From Kiritimatiellia bacterium (lineage in GTDB: Bacteria > Verrucomicrobiota > Kiritimatiellia > SLAD01), in contig SLCI01000201.1 in the NCBI GenBank assembly GCA_007125875.1, positions 1-13,481 of the forward strand: a stretch of 13,481 nt of DNA. The letters are read 5' to 3'. Below the pieces are notes generated by a model, which had not been told where the DNA came from, made no database searches, and saw only the letters and a list, made by a program, of their open reading frames with translations. Of the stretch, positions 7,162 to 13,481 are shown piece after piece (the first letter of the stretch is position 1; the number at the start of each line of letters is the position of its first letter). The position numbers were made by a program, and so were the translations under genes.

Positions 7162-7992
7162 TCACCCCGACTGCACACTATTGATCACATACCCGCCGGA
7201 TTTTTCGTCGCGCTCGAAGGTTAATAGTTTCCGCTTGGCCGCCTCCTCGAGCATAACGTTGAAAGATTTGAACCCATAATAGGACTCACTGAAGCCCGGA
7301 CGACGACGCTTCAACGTTTGCTTCACCATCGATCCCCACAGCTTACCTTCAGTCCCTCGCTCGGAAAGTAGCTCCTCCACCATATTTACGACCAAACCAA
7401 TCCCCTCTCCAGCCCGGTCATCCGTATCACTTGCCGGATCTGATTCCTTTTTAGCGGTTGAAGCGGTTTTACGGGCCGGCGAACGACGCTTGGTGCGAGG
7501 AGCGGATTCTTCATCCGAACGAACCAAGTCGTCATAAAAAATGAAATCATCGCAGTTCGCGATCAGCAAGTCGGACGAGGAATTTTTGACGCCCACCCCG
7601 ATCACGACCTTATTATTTTCTCGTAACTTACTCACCAGGGGCGAAAAATCGGAGTCACCGCTGATCACCACAAAGGTGCGCACATGCGACTTCGTGTAGC
7701 AGAGGTCCAACGCATCGACGACCATACGGATGTCGGCCGAGTTCTTGCCCGACTGGCGCACATGCGGGATATCGATCAACTCAAAGGCGGCCTCATGCAT
7801 GGCCGACTTAAAATCGCGATAACGCGACCAGTCACAATAGGCCTTCTTCACGATAATCGTGCCCTTGATGAGTAGCTTTTCGAGCACTTTTTGGATATCG
7901 AACTTCGCAAAATTGGCATCTTTCACACCCAACGCGATATTTTCGAAATCGCAAAAGACGGCCATACTTTTTGTTTCATTAGAATCGTTCAT
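7162..7992 (-). CDS. NYN (PIN-like) domain protein with C-terminal OST-HTH/LOTUS-like domain
   Basis: A 276-residue cytosolic protein of the LabA/DUF88 type. The NYN fold spans about residues 9-158 and shows the acidic positions expected for a metal-dependent PIN-like nuclease: D15 in FCDFEN, D87 in NSADIRMVVDAL, and D113 and D115 in VISGDSDFSPLV. A charged linker (160-195, rich in Lys, Arg, Ser and Ala) leads to an OST-HTH/LOTUS-like winged helix (about 197-272: LVVNMVEELL, GSMVKQTLKRRRPGFSESYYGFKSF, LLEEA-like end), a putative RNA-binding module. The frame is open to an ATG at 8091, but the ATG at 7992 has GGGAGG about eight bases upstream and begins right before the conserved core, so it is chosen. 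RNA is the likely target by family; the real substrate is unknown. Confidence 0.88.
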   Translation of the reverse strand: MNDSNETKSMAVFCDFENIALGVKDANFAKFDIQKVLEKLLIKGTIIVKKAYCDWSRYRDFKSAMHEAAFELIDIPHVRQSGKNSADIRMVVDALDLCYTKSHVRTFVVISGDSDFSPLVSKLRENNKVVIGVGVKNSSSDLLIANCDDFIFYDDLVRSDEESAPRTKRRSPARKTASTAKKESDPASDTDDRAGEGIGLVVNMVEELLSERGTEGKLWGSMVKQTLKRRRPGFSESYYGFKSFNVMLEEAAKRKLLTFERDEKSGGYVINSVQSG

Positions 7993-8020
7993 GTGGTTCC
8001 CCTCCCGGTCATAACTTCGA

Positions 8021-8100
8021 ATAGTGGACAGGATGATGGTGCTATGTTGGCCACTATCGTTACACAGACCCTGAAAGTAGGCAATGGACAAGATGAGGGT
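8021..8100. promoter_or_regulatory. Repeats in the leader/promoter region of the NYN gene
   Basis: The 172 bases between the NYN start and the tRNA hold two overlapping symmetries. ATAGTGG (8021-8027) and CCACTAT (8051-8057) form a perfect 7-bp inverted repeat with a 23-base spacer. An imperfect 18-bp direct repeat (15 of 18 matching; core TGGACA-GATGA-GGT) lies at 8023-8040 and 8083-8100, exactly 60 bases apart. They could be an operator or a leader hairpin. No convincing sigma-70 promoter for the NYN gene was found. Confidence 0.3.
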
Positions 8101-8119
8101 TAGCGGTGAAGCTCCTTAC

Positions 8120-8149
8120 TTGACGCAGCCCCTGTTCGCAAAGTAGATT
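8120..8149 (+). promoter_or_regulatory. Candidate sigma-70 promoter of tRNA-Thr
   Basis: TTGACG (8120-8125) and TAGATT (8144-8149) are separated by 18 bases. The -35 matches five of six consensus bases and the -10 four of six. Transcription would start near 8157, a few bases before the mature tRNA 5' end at 8165, a sensible distance for a short RNase P-processed leader. Confidence 0.5.
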
Positions 8150-8164
8150 CACCACCGTTCACTG

Positions 8165-8240
8165 GCCAACGTAGCTCAGTTGGTAGAGCAGCTCACTCGT
8201 AATGAGCAGGTCAGCGGTTCGAATCCGCTCGTTGGCTCCA
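8165..8240 (+). tRNA. tRNA-Thr (anticodon CGU)
   Basis: A full cloverleaf can be folded by eye. The acceptor stem GCCAACG pairs with CGTTGGC, and the D stem GCTC with GAGC. The anticodon stem GCTCA/TGAGC encloses the loop CTCGTAA, placing CGT at positions 34-36. The T stem AGCGG/CCGCT encloses TTCGAAT. The discriminator base is T and the CCA end is encoded (8238-8240). The anticodon CGU reads ACG threonine codons. The mature length is 76 bases. The gene is read away from the NYN gene and towards the 3' end of the efflux pump gene, only 33 bases away. Confidence 0.96.
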
Positions 8241-8273
8241 GTTACCTTTCCACCGCACACGATGAACGTGCAT

Positions 8274-11200
8274 CTACTTTTCGGCTTCGGCTGGCCCGCC
8301 CTTATGAATGCCGGCCGGACGCCCGGTAACTTTGAGCGATAGGTCGGAAAGAAGGGTGTAGATGACCGGAATGACGAAAAGGGTCAACAGGGTGCTGGTC
8401 ACCATCCCACCAACCGCTACCACACCGAGCGGTCGCCGTCCTTCAGCGGCATCGCCAAAACCAATCGCAATCGGCAGAATCCCCGCAATCGTCGCCAAAC
8501 TAGTCATCAAAATGGGACGCAAACGGATCATACCCGCCTTCAACATCGCCGCCCGGCTGTCTGCGCCTGTAGCCATTTGGCGATTGGCAAACTCGACCAG
8601 CAAGATGGAGTTTTTCGTCACCAATCCAATCAGCAAGATCAAACCGACCTGGCTAAAGATATTCAGGTTCATCGAGCTGATACGAGGTATAATCGACGAT
8701 AGCGCATGCGCGATCCACGGCGCATCGGGGGCAAAGTTCGACCAGCCATGAAACATCTCACCAAAATAGTTCACCCAACTTAGCGAATACAACAGGCCGA
8801 ACGCGCCTAAAAACGCCAAGGGCAGTGCCAGCAATACGGTGAAAGGATGGATAAAGCTCTCAAATTGTGCGGCTAACACCATGTAGACCACCAGAATAGC
8901 CAGCAACATGAACCGGTAGATATCTCCAGACGACTCAATCAGGTTGAGGGCATCGCCTTTCCATTCTGCTCCGTACCCGTCCGGTAACATTTCATCAAGA
9001 ATGGCCTCTGCCCGTTGCATGGCGGTACCCAGCGGCATGTTGACCGGTGTTCCTTCAATCGTGGCCGATCGCTGTCGCTGAAAACGCTCAATACGGTTAG
9101 GACCTGCCCCCTCCTCCAGTGAAACAATATTGTTGAGCTGCACGAGCGAACCATTGGAACTCCGCACAAAGATCCGTTCGAGGGCGCTCGGCGTAAGGCG
9201 TTCTTGGCGTTCCAGCTGAATGATTACGTCATATTGTTTACCATCTTGTTTGAAGTCGGAAACATCCTGGCCACCGAACAGGACTTGCATACTGCGGGCC
9301 ACTTCCCGCAGCGAAACACCCAGCGCTGCAGCGCGATCGCGATCAATGATAACCCGAACCTCCGGCTTATTAATTTCAAAGGTGGAGCGTGGATTCGCGA
9401 GAAAGCCTTCCTGACGGAAGCGGTTCAAAATTGACTGCGTGATGTTATCCAAGCCGTCCAAATCGGGATGCGTAATAACGAGTTCGAATGGCTGACCAAA
9501 GGTCAGATCAACGGCTTTAGGCAAAATCGGGATGGCTAATGCACCTTCGACTTCCGTGATAAAGCGCGCGCCTAAACCTGTCGGCCCACCGACCATATCC
9601 CGCACGTGCGGACGACCGCTGTTAGACAATCCCACGAACATAAACCCAAGAGTAGGATCGCCCGGACCCGCAAAGGGCAAAGCCACTGCGGTGAAATAGC
9701 GCTCGATCCCAGGCGTTTCGGACACGATCGACTCCATACGCTGCATCATGCGATCGGTGTATTCCGGCGTACTGCCTTCCGGTGTCAACGTCAGCGCAAG
9801 GAAGCGACCTTTGTCCTCATCCGGCAAAAATTCCTGTTCGAGGTTCTGGAAAAAATAGCCGGCTAAAACAAGGGATAACAGCGCAATGCCCAAAATGCTT
9901 TTTCGGTGGCCCAGCGACCAACCCAAGGCACGCTCATAGCGGCTATTGAGCCCGTTCAGCTTACGCTCAAAGTAATTAAATACCCGGCCATGCTCGGTTT
10001 CTTTTACCGGACGAAGTACGCGGGCACAGAACATGGCGGACAGCGTCAACGCGACCAAACTCGACATCAATACCGCCCCCGCCAATGCAATCGCAAACTC
10101 CAGCAAGAGGGTGCCGGTGATGCCTCCGATGAAAGCCAACGGTAAAAAGACGGCAATCAGCGATAGCGTCGTCGCCACAATCGGAAAGGCAATTTCGCTC
10201 ATCGACTGAATCGCGGCCTCAAACGGCTTGCTGCCTCGCTCAATATGGCGATACGTGTTTTCCAGCACCACGATGGTGTCGTCTACCACAATGCCGATTG
10301 CGAGCACCAACGCCAATAAGGTGAAGATGTTGATCGAGAAACCCATGATATAGAGGACGCCAAAGGAAGCGCCGATCGAAAGCGGCACGGTAACGGCAGG
10401 GACCATCGTAGAGCGCGGATTGCGCAGGAAAATAAAGATGGTTAAAACGACCAACGAAAAAGCGATCGCGAGTGTCTGCCAGACTTCGATCACCGCCCGC
10501 TCAACGAAGATCGACTCGTCATAAGCCACCTCATATTCGACGCCCGGCGGTAGTGCTGGTGCAATTTCGGCCATGCGCTCACGTACACCCCGCGCAACGG
10601 CGATGGTGTTGGCTTGGGATTGACGAATGATGCCCAGGCCAATACTCGGCTGGGAGTTGAAGCGCGCCAACGCGCGTTCATCCGCAATGCCAGGCTCAGC
10701 GTGACCGATGTCAGACAGGAGCACGGTGTTGGCACCGTCCTGACGTATCACGAGATCATTGAAGGCTTCGGGTGTCGGGAATTGCCCACGCGTTTGAATC
10801 GTTAGTTCGCGATTGATACTTTCCACACGACCACTAGGCAATTCGACGTTTTGTGCGATCAGCGCTTGCTCGACATCCATGACAGTGATTTGTCGGGCCG
10901 CCATTTCTTCGGGATCCAAACGTATTCGAACGGCTAACCGCTGCTGTCCACCAATCAGTACAGAACTGATGCCCGGGATGGTCTGGATACGATCACGAAT
11001 CTGATCCTCAGCAATCTCACTGAGCGCTTGAGTGTCTAACTCCTCGCTAAACACCGCGACCCACATGATCGGCCGGGCATTGGCGTCCTGTTTACTAATC
11101 ACCGGTTCGTCAATGTCGTCCGGCAATTGGCCACGTACGCGACCGACCAGGTCACGCACATCTTGTGCCGCCACATCGACATCCCGGCCCTGCACAAACT

Positions 11201-11480
11201 CGATCGATATATTGCTGACCTGCTCGCGGCTTTCGCTTGAAAGTATCTTGATTCCATCCGCACCCGCCAAGGCATCCTCAAGCCGTTCCGTGACTTCGGT
11301 TTCGACGACCTCTGCCGAAGCTCCGGGATACACGGTCAGCACATTCACAATCGGCGGGTCAATGTCCGGTAACTCGCGGATCGGCAGTTGCGACAGACCC
11401 AAGAGGCCAAAGATCAGCAGGCTCGCGTTCAGCATCACGCTGGCGACCGGACGCCGGATAAATTGTTCGAAAATCGTCAT
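8274..11480 (-). CDS. RND multidrug efflux permease, HAE1/AcrB-like
   Basis: A 1068-residue inner-membrane proton/drug antiporter of the AcrB/MexB group. It shows the family start (MTIFEQFIRRPVASVMLNASLLIFGLLG), two large periplasmic loops (about 35-335 and 550-855), the proton-relay pair D400-D401 in GIVVDDTIVVLEN (TM4) and K956 in GLVTKNSILLVEF (TM10). The end (LFVIPVIYTLLSD) is typical. Between TM9 and TM10, residues about 898-937 form a loop some 35 residues longer than in AcrB. The start follows the adaptor stop by three bases, so the two genes are one operon. No outer-membrane channel gene lies in the window, so a TolC partner must be encoded elsewhere. Substrate range cannot be read from sequence. 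Confidence 0.95.
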   Translation of the reverse strand: MTIFEQFIRRPVASVMLNASLLIFGLLGLSQLPIRELPDIDPPIVNVLTVYPGASAEVVETEVTERLEDALAGADGIKILSSESREQVSNISIEFVQGRDVDVAAQDVRDLVGRVRGQLPDDIDEPVISKQDANARPIMWVAVFSEELDTQALSEIAEDQIRDRIQTIPGISSVLIGGQQRLAVRIRLDPEEMAARQITVMDVEQALIAQNVELPSGRVESINRELTIQTRGQFPTPEAFNDLVIRQDGANTVLLSDIGHAEPGIADERALARFNSQPSIGLGIIRQSQANTIAVARGVRERMAEIAPALPPGVEYEVAYDESIFVERAVIEVWQTLAIAFSLVVLTIFIFLRNPRSTMVPAVTVPLSIGASFGVLYIMGFSINIFTLLALVLAIGIVVDDTIVVLENTYRHIERGSKPFEAAIQSMSEIAFPIVATTLSLIAVFLPLAFIGGITGTLLLEFAIALAGAVLMSSLVALTLSAMFCARVLRPVKETEHGRVFNYFERKLNGLNSRYERALGWSLGHRKSILGIALLSLVLAGYFFQNLEQEFLPDEDKGRFLALTLTPEGSTPEYTDRMMQRMESIVSETPGIERYFTAVALPFAGPGDPTLGFMFVGLSNSGRPHVRDMVGGPTGLGARFITEVEGALAIPILPKAVDLTFGQPFELVITHPDLDGLDNITQSILNRFRQEGFLANPRSTFEINKPEVRVIIDRDRAAALGVSLREVARSMQVLFGGQDVSDFKQDGKQYDVIIQLERQERLTPSALERIFVRSSNGSLVQLNNIVSLEEGAGPNRIERFQRQRSATIEGTPVNMPLGTAMQRAEAILDEMLPDGYGAEWKGDALNLIESSGDIYRFMLLAILVVYMVLAAQFESFIHPFTVLLALPLAFLGAFGLLYSLSWVNYFGEMFHGWSNFAPDAPWIAHALSSIIPRISSMNLNIFSQVGLILLIGLVTKNSILLVEFANRQMATGADSRAAMLKAGMIRLRPILMTSLATIAGILPIAIGFGDAAEGRRPLGVVAVGGMVTSTLLTLFVIPVIYTLLSDLSLKVTGRPAGIHKGGPAEAEK

Positions 11481-11483
11481 CGA

Positions 11484-12596
11484 TTACTCTTCATCCAGAT
11501 CGTTCGATTCCACCGGATCTGTGGGCTCAGGAGGCTCAACGCCAAAGGCAGCGGAGTCAGGCGATATGATAATACGCGAACCAGGTCCCATTTTTTGGAA
11601 CCCCTCCACCACAACACGGTCTCCGGGCTCCAAGCCGGAAGTAATTTGCAACTCGCCTGCTAACCGGCGGCCAATCGAAACATCACGACGCTCCGCACGA
11701 TCATCTTCACCCATTACAAAAACGCGTGCCTGATCACGAAAGTATTGGACCGCCGCCTCAGGTATGACCAAGGCCTCTGGCGCAACTTCCAATACTAAAT
11801 CCAGACTGATGAACATACCGGGTTTGAGCTTGCCGTCGGCATTGTCCACAAGCGCCTTAATCTGAACCGTGCGGTTTAACTCATCAACGCGCGGATCGAT
11901 GTAATAGACTTCGCCTTCAAAGATTTCTTCGGGATGCGCGGCCGCGCGCAACCGAATGATTTGGCCCTTCGCCACTTGGCGTAGATAGCGTTCGGGCAAA
12001 TGAAATACGGCATCCAAGGGATCCAACTGGATGAGGCTCGTGATGACCTGCCCTGCCTGCACAAACGCACCTTGGTTTACTCGCCGTGCGGTTATGACGC
12101 CGTCAAACGGCGCTGAAATCTTCGTGTCGACCAAGTCCACATTCGCTGACGCCTTGGCAGCAATGGCAATCTGGTATTCTGCGTGCAGACGATCGAAATC
12201 CGACTGAGAAATCGTTTCTGCCTCCAATAGATCACGCCCACGAGCGAGATTCGCTGCTGCTAAGTCATATCGGGCCTCAGCCTCCTGCAGGCGCGCTCGG
12301 ATTCGATCATCCCGTATCGTGATCAGCTCCGCGCCCTGCTCAACAGCTTGCCCTTGCGCGAAGTGTATCCCCGTGATGGCACCACTCAACTCGCTGACTA
12401 CATCAATCTGTTGATCGGCACGCAATGACCCGACCAGCCGAACGGTCTCTTCCATCGGTCGGGGCTCAACGAGCGCAACGACGGCGCGAACAGGAAACTC
12501 ACTCGGTGGTCCACCGCCAGCAGGAGGTTGACCACAACCGCTCACAAGCACCATGACAGAGGTTAGTAGGGCGAGAAATGTATAGATCTTCTTCAT
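11484..12596 (-). CDS. RND efflux periplasmic adaptor (membrane fusion) lipoprotein
   Basis: A 370-residue adaptor linking the pump to an outer-membrane channel. MKKIYTFLALLTSVMVLVSGC ends in a lipobox (VSGC, acylated C21), so it is likely a lipoprotein. The first half of the lipoyl domain (66-92, GAITGIHFAQGQAVEQGAEL), a helical hairpin (98-155), the second lipoyl half (158-186, SAPFDGVITARRVNQGAFVQAG), a beta-barrel (about 190-270, with VDELNRTVQIKA) and a membrane-proximal domain (272-345) follow in the usual order. The tail is acidic. The frame extends upstream to 12668, but the ATG at 12596 puts the signal peptide at the N-terminus and is chosen; there is no clear SD there. HlyD/AcrA-family membership is certain; substrates are unknown. 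Confidence 0.93.
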   Translation of the reverse strand: MKKIYTFLALLTSVMVLVSGCGQPPAGGGPPSEFPVRAVVALVEPRPMEETVRLVGSLRADQQIDVVSELSGAITGIHFAQGQAVEQGAELITIRDDRIRARLQEAEARYDLAAANLARGRDLLEAETISQSDFDRLHAEYQIAIAAKASANVDLVDTKISAPFDGVITARRVNQGAFVQAGQVITSLIQLDPLDAVFHLPERYLRQVAKGQIIRLRAAAHPEEIFEGEVYYIDPRVDELNRTVQIKALVDNADGKLKPGMFISLDLVLEVAPEALVIPEAAVQYFRDQARVFVMGEDDRAERRDVSIGRRLAGELQITSGLEPGDRVVVEGFQKMGPGSRIIISPDSAAFGVEPPEPTDPVESNDLDEE

Positions 12597-12634
12597 AATA
12601 CGTAGGGTTGTCGGATCATGGGCAGTAACATGAC

Positions 12635-12670
12635 ATATGCAGCTCGGCGATATGCATTGAATCGGCATAT
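12635..12670. promoter_or_regulatory. Three evenly spaced ATATGC sites upstream of the efflux operon
   Basis: ATATGC occurs at 12635 and 12650, and its complement GCATAT at 12665. The three half-sites are spaced exactly 15 bases apart, and the last two make an inverted repeat with a 9-base spacer. They lie 39-74 bases upstream of the chosen adaptor start, where an operator for a local repressor would be expected. No regulator gene is present in the window, and the AT-rich words could be coincidental. Confidence 0.3.
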
Positions 12671-12716
12671 ATACAGGATAGAACTGCCGAACGTAAGTGA
12701 AATCGCCATGTGAAAC

Positions 12717-12944
12717 AACCTTCAGTCAGGGTCATTCAGTTCTCCGCAAGGAATTTCTAATGAACGATTTGGACGCCATGTGGAGGGACGGAGCTCTGCG
12801 ACGCCGCGATCTTGCATGGGCAAATGCAAACTCTTGTGCGGCCTCCGGTCTCGCGGAGCTCGCCCCTCCAACTTGTTGGGATCTGTGTGTAAGTGGTTCT
12901 CCGCAAGCGAGTCCGCGCAGAGAACTTATTGACCCTGAACCTTC
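12717..12944. mobile_element. MITE-like inverted-repeat element without a gene
   Basis: The outer arms TCAGGGTCATTCAGTTCTC (12726-12744) and the complement of 12920-12938 match at 17 of 19 bases. Inside is a second imperfect inverted repeat: 12781-12806 (starting TGGAGGGACGGAGCTC) against 12846-12870, about 22 of 26 matching. A perfect small hairpin, TTGCAT-GGGCAA-ATGCAA (12812-12829), sits at its tip. GTTCTCCGCAAG is repeated directly at 12739-12750 and 12896-12907. AACCTTC occurs on both flanks (12717-12723, 12938-12944), a possible 7-bp target duplication, though offset by two or three bases from the arms. The short open frames here (both strands) are by-products of the GC-rich arms. It occupies most of the 402-base gap between the efflux operon and ftsB. 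Confidence 0.6.
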
Positions 12945-12960
12945 CGTAGCAAGAGCGCGC

Positions 12961-12989
12961 TTGCGCAAGCCCGCTGAATTTACGATAAT
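12961..12989 (+). promoter_or_regulatory. Candidate sigma-70 promoter of the ftsB-like gene
   Basis: TTGCGC (12961-12966) and GATAAT (12984-12989) are 17 bases apart, close to consensus. Transcription would begin about 12995-12997, only two to four bases before the ATG at 12999, where no SD is visible. The mRNA may therefore be leaderless. The -35 lies just outside the inverted-repeat element. Confidence 0.45.
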
Positions 12990-12998
12990 CCAGCTGGT

Positions 12999-13295
12999 AT
13001 GAGTTATTGGACTGTCATTAATCGTTTCGTGTGGGTCGCGTTGGCCGTGTTGGTCTTGGTGGGTATGGGCTTTATGTTTGTGCCGTTGATTAATCAAGAT
13101 CGGGAATTACAGCGTCGCGAGAGTGCGCTGCAGGAGGAAATCCGTCTGGATCAGGAGCGCGTGCGCGAACTGCAATTGAAACAGGAGCGTTTCCGCTCTG
13201 ACCCCGCTTTTATCGAGCGGATTGCCCACGAGCTCGGTCTTGCCAAACCCAATGAAACCGTTTTCCGGTTCATCGATGAAAATCGATCCGAATAG
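12999..13295 (+). CDS. ftsB: Septum formation initiator, FtsB/DivIC-like
   Basis: A 98-residue bitopic membrane protein of the FtsB/DivIC family, which bridges FtsL and FtsQ in the divisome and helps activate septal peptidoglycan synthesis. It has a short cytoplasmic N-terminus, one transmembrane helix (about 10-31), a periplasmic coiled coil rich in Glu, Arg and Gln (about 33-66) and the family C-terminal block SDPAFIERIAHELGLAKPNETVF (residues 68-90), which matches the DPxYIExxAR-LGxxxPGE type pattern. The start at 12999 leaves no room for an SD but gives the family length. The 3' end overlaps the next gene by 20 bases. DivIC and FtsB cannot be told apart by sequence alone. Confidence 0.85.
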   Translation: MSYWTVINRFVWVALAVLVLVGMGFMFVPLINQDRELQRRESALQEEIRLDQERVRELQLKQERFRSDPAFIERIAHELGLAKPNETVFRFIDENRSE

Positions 13296-13473
13296 AGACT
13301 TTGGCACCCGGGAATGTCCCGGCTGCGCAATGGACGTACCCGCCAACCAAAACCGCTGCGCCATTTGTGGCTATGAATTTCCCCATGCATCCCCCACCAA
13401 GCAACGCCTGACGCGTTGGGGCGCAATAGTGATGATTGTTTTGTTCGTTCTCGTGTTCTTACGCTTGCTCTAA
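13276..13473 (+). CDS. Small zinc-ribbon membrane protein
   Basis: A 65-residue protein of unknown function. Residues 14-31 form a zinc ribbon with two CxxC knuckles (C14, C17 in CPGC; C28, C31 in CAIC), and residues 47-65 are one C-terminal transmembrane helix (IVMIVLFVLVFLRLL). The frame is open upstream to 13222, but the ATG at 13276 puts the first knuckle close to the N-terminus and limits the overlap with the ftsB-like gene to 20 bases. Location and overlap suggest co-translation with the division protein. The zinc-ribbon call comes from visible cysteine spacing; no role can be assigned. Confidence 0.7.
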   Translation: MKIDPNRDFGTRECPGCAMDVPANQNRCAICGYEFPHASPTKQRLTRWGAIVMIVLFVLVFLRLL

Positions 13474-13481
13474 GCCCCCCC

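Noticed and set aside
8165..8240. tRNA 3' end as an integration (att) site
   Set aside because: No integrase and no repeated tRNA 3' fragment were seen in the window.
8254..8282. Hairpin after the tRNA as a terminator
   Set aside because: CACG/CGTG is only a 4-bp stem, and the following T-run (CTTTTC) is short and several bases away.
11032..11733. 233-residue open frame antisense to the RND pump and adaptor
   Set aside because: It is Ser/Thr/Arg-rich, crosses the junction of two certain genes, and is a codon-bias shadow.
12739..12907. Two GTTCTCCGCAAG copies as a CRISPR-like array
   Set aside because: There are only two 12-bp copies, with no regular spacers and no cas genes; they belong to the inverted-repeat element.
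12697..13002. 101-residue open frame upstream of ftsB
   Set aside because: It runs through both arms of the inverted-repeat element, has no recognisable domain or SD, and the opposite strand is equally open (12732-13097). Its composition follows the GC-rich repeats.

Overview
The window looks like a stretch of chromosome from a Gram-negative (double-membrane) bacterium. An RND efflux pump with a lipoprotein adaptor, an Aas/LplT-type phospholipid-repair fusion and a periplasmic peroxiredoxin all imply an outer membrane. The exact lineage cannot be settled from this sequence. A PVC-type (Verrucomicrobiota-like) origin is only a guess from overall gene flavour and weak Shine-Dalgarno use at several starts.

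Layout. 1-3116 (+): a tightly packed molybdenum-cofactor operon, moaA (5' end cut by the window) - moeA - moaC - moaD - moaE, with overlaps or gaps of 2 bases. 3181-3687 (+): an exported Bcp/PrxQ-type peroxiredoxin. 3701-7099 (-): a 1132-residue fusion of an LplT-like MFS transporter, a PlsC-like acyltransferase domain and an acyl-ACP synthetase. 7162-7992 (-): a NYN (PIN-like) nuclease-fold protein with a C-terminal OST-HTH/LOTUS-like domain, read in the same direction and just upstream of the fusion gene. 8165-8240 (+): tRNA-Thr(CGU) with its own promoter. 8274-12596 (-): a two-gene RND efflux operon (adaptor lipoprotein, then inner-membrane pump). 12717-12944: a compact inverted-repeat element with no gene. 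12999-13473 (+): an FtsB/DivIC-like division protein overlapping a small zinc-ribbon membrane protein.

How the genes work together. MoaA (with MoaC) makes cPMP, MoaD/MoaE make molybdopterin, and MoeA inserts Mo. MoaB/MogA and MoeB are not in the window. The fusion gene would flip lysophospholipid inward and re-acylate it. However, both catalytic motifs of its acyltransferase domain are replaced (His to Pro and Asp to Glu in HX4D; FPEG reads VPVD), so that step may have been lost or be done by another enzyme.

Most unusual signals. (1) The word GGGGACATAG and its relatives GGGGACAC/T recur in both orientations and in several reading frames through the first 6.8 kb, and are absent from the next 6.5 kb. 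(2) These words are densest over the degenerate acyltransferase domain. (3) A MITE-like element with about 19-bp terminal inverted repeats and an internal second inverted repeat lies between the efflux operon and ftsB. (4) The RND pump carries an insertion of roughly 35 residues in a loop that is normally short.
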